Of a stretch of 23,897 nt of DNA, positions 23,792 through 23,897 are shown one piece after another. The notes beneath the pieces were generated by a model, which saw nothing but the letters and a program-made list of their open reading frames with translations, was not told the origin of the DNA and ran no database searches. The position numbers were made by a program, and so were the translations under genes. The first letter of the stretch is position 1; each line of letters starts with the position of its first letter. The stretch comes from a virus, in IMG/VR virus record IMGVR_UViG_3300025652_000552, positions 1-23,897 of that record. One strand, written 5' to 3'.

Positions 23792-23897
23792 TTATTGAAG
23801 TGCGCTTAAAAAACGCACCCACTCTTTTTCTCTTTTACCCCATGCCCATCTTGATCCGTAAGTATTTACTTGATCAATTAAATCCTGTTTATAATCT
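23792..23897 (-). CDS. 3' end of an unidentified gene (last 34 codons)
   Basis: On the minus strand an open frame enters from the right edge and stops at TAA (23792-23794). The visible residues include DYKQDLIDQVNTYGSRWAWG followed by KREKEWVRFLSALQ. The Trp/Arg/Lys-rich amphipathic end looks like real coding sequence, and its stop is followed by a regulatory-looking gap. Too little is present to name a family. It is in the same orientation as the 86-aa, glycosyltransferase and connector-like genes. Confidence 0.45.
   Translation of the reverse strand, partial: DYKQDLIDQVNTYGSRWAWGKREKEWVRFLSALQ

Noticed and set aside
1-23897. tRNA genes, CRISPR arrays, integrase or insertion sequence
   Set aside because: No cloverleaf-like sequence, no regularly spaced repeats and no transposase or recombinase motif was seen on either strand.

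Overview
This window is a virion structural-gene region of a tailed double-stranded DNA virus, most likely a long-tailed siphovirus. It is strongly AT-rich and gene-dense. The longest stretch without a gene is about 118 bases (23674-23791), so nothing over 300 bases is left unexplained. No tRNA, rRNA, CRISPR array, integrase or insertion sequence was seen. The siphovirus reading rests on a TP901-type tape measure protein of 2275 residues, a lambda gpL-like minor tail protein, a protein carrying lambda gpM-like domains, and no sheath or contractile baseplate genes. None of the starts I examined has a convincing Shine-Dalgarno sequence; leaders are A/T-rich, often ending ATATATG or AATTATG. This is typical of genes translated in Bacteroidota, so a Bacteroidota host, perhaps a marine flavobacterium, is my best but unproven guess.

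Layout: (1) 1-18509, minus strand, read right to left: a tail-assembly-chaperone-like pair (17685-18509 and 16706-17695), the tape measure (9855-16682), a tail-tube-like protein (8908-9855), a tail fibre (7087-8868), a second tube-like protein with a large C-terminal extension (5329-7077), a fusion with gpM-like, FN3-like and glycine-rich regions (2561-5320), a large unknown protein (315-2549) and the start of a gpL-like gene (1-311). (2) 18557-21934, plus strand: a head-closure-like protein, a tail-completion-like protein, a terminator-like or neck protein and the major tail (tube) protein. (3) A bidirectional rho-independent terminator at 21950-21981 separates convergent units. (4) 22003-23897, minus strand: a connector-like protein, a GT9-like glycosyltransferase, a small acidic protein and the 3' end of one more gene.

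Together these would build the head-tail connection (22003-22491 and 18557-20473), the tail tube (20531-21934), its length ruler and chaperones (9855-18509), and the tail tip and receptor-binding apparatus (1-9855). The strongest second-look points are three paralogous tube-fold proteins in one tail cluster, a tape measure with G[FY]IPNFA motifs bracketing an extra basic globular segment, a duplicated gpM-like domain, an inverted neck/tube block, and a recurring TGTAAA-type intergenic motif that may be a phage late promoter. All functions are read from sequence by eye; no database search was run.
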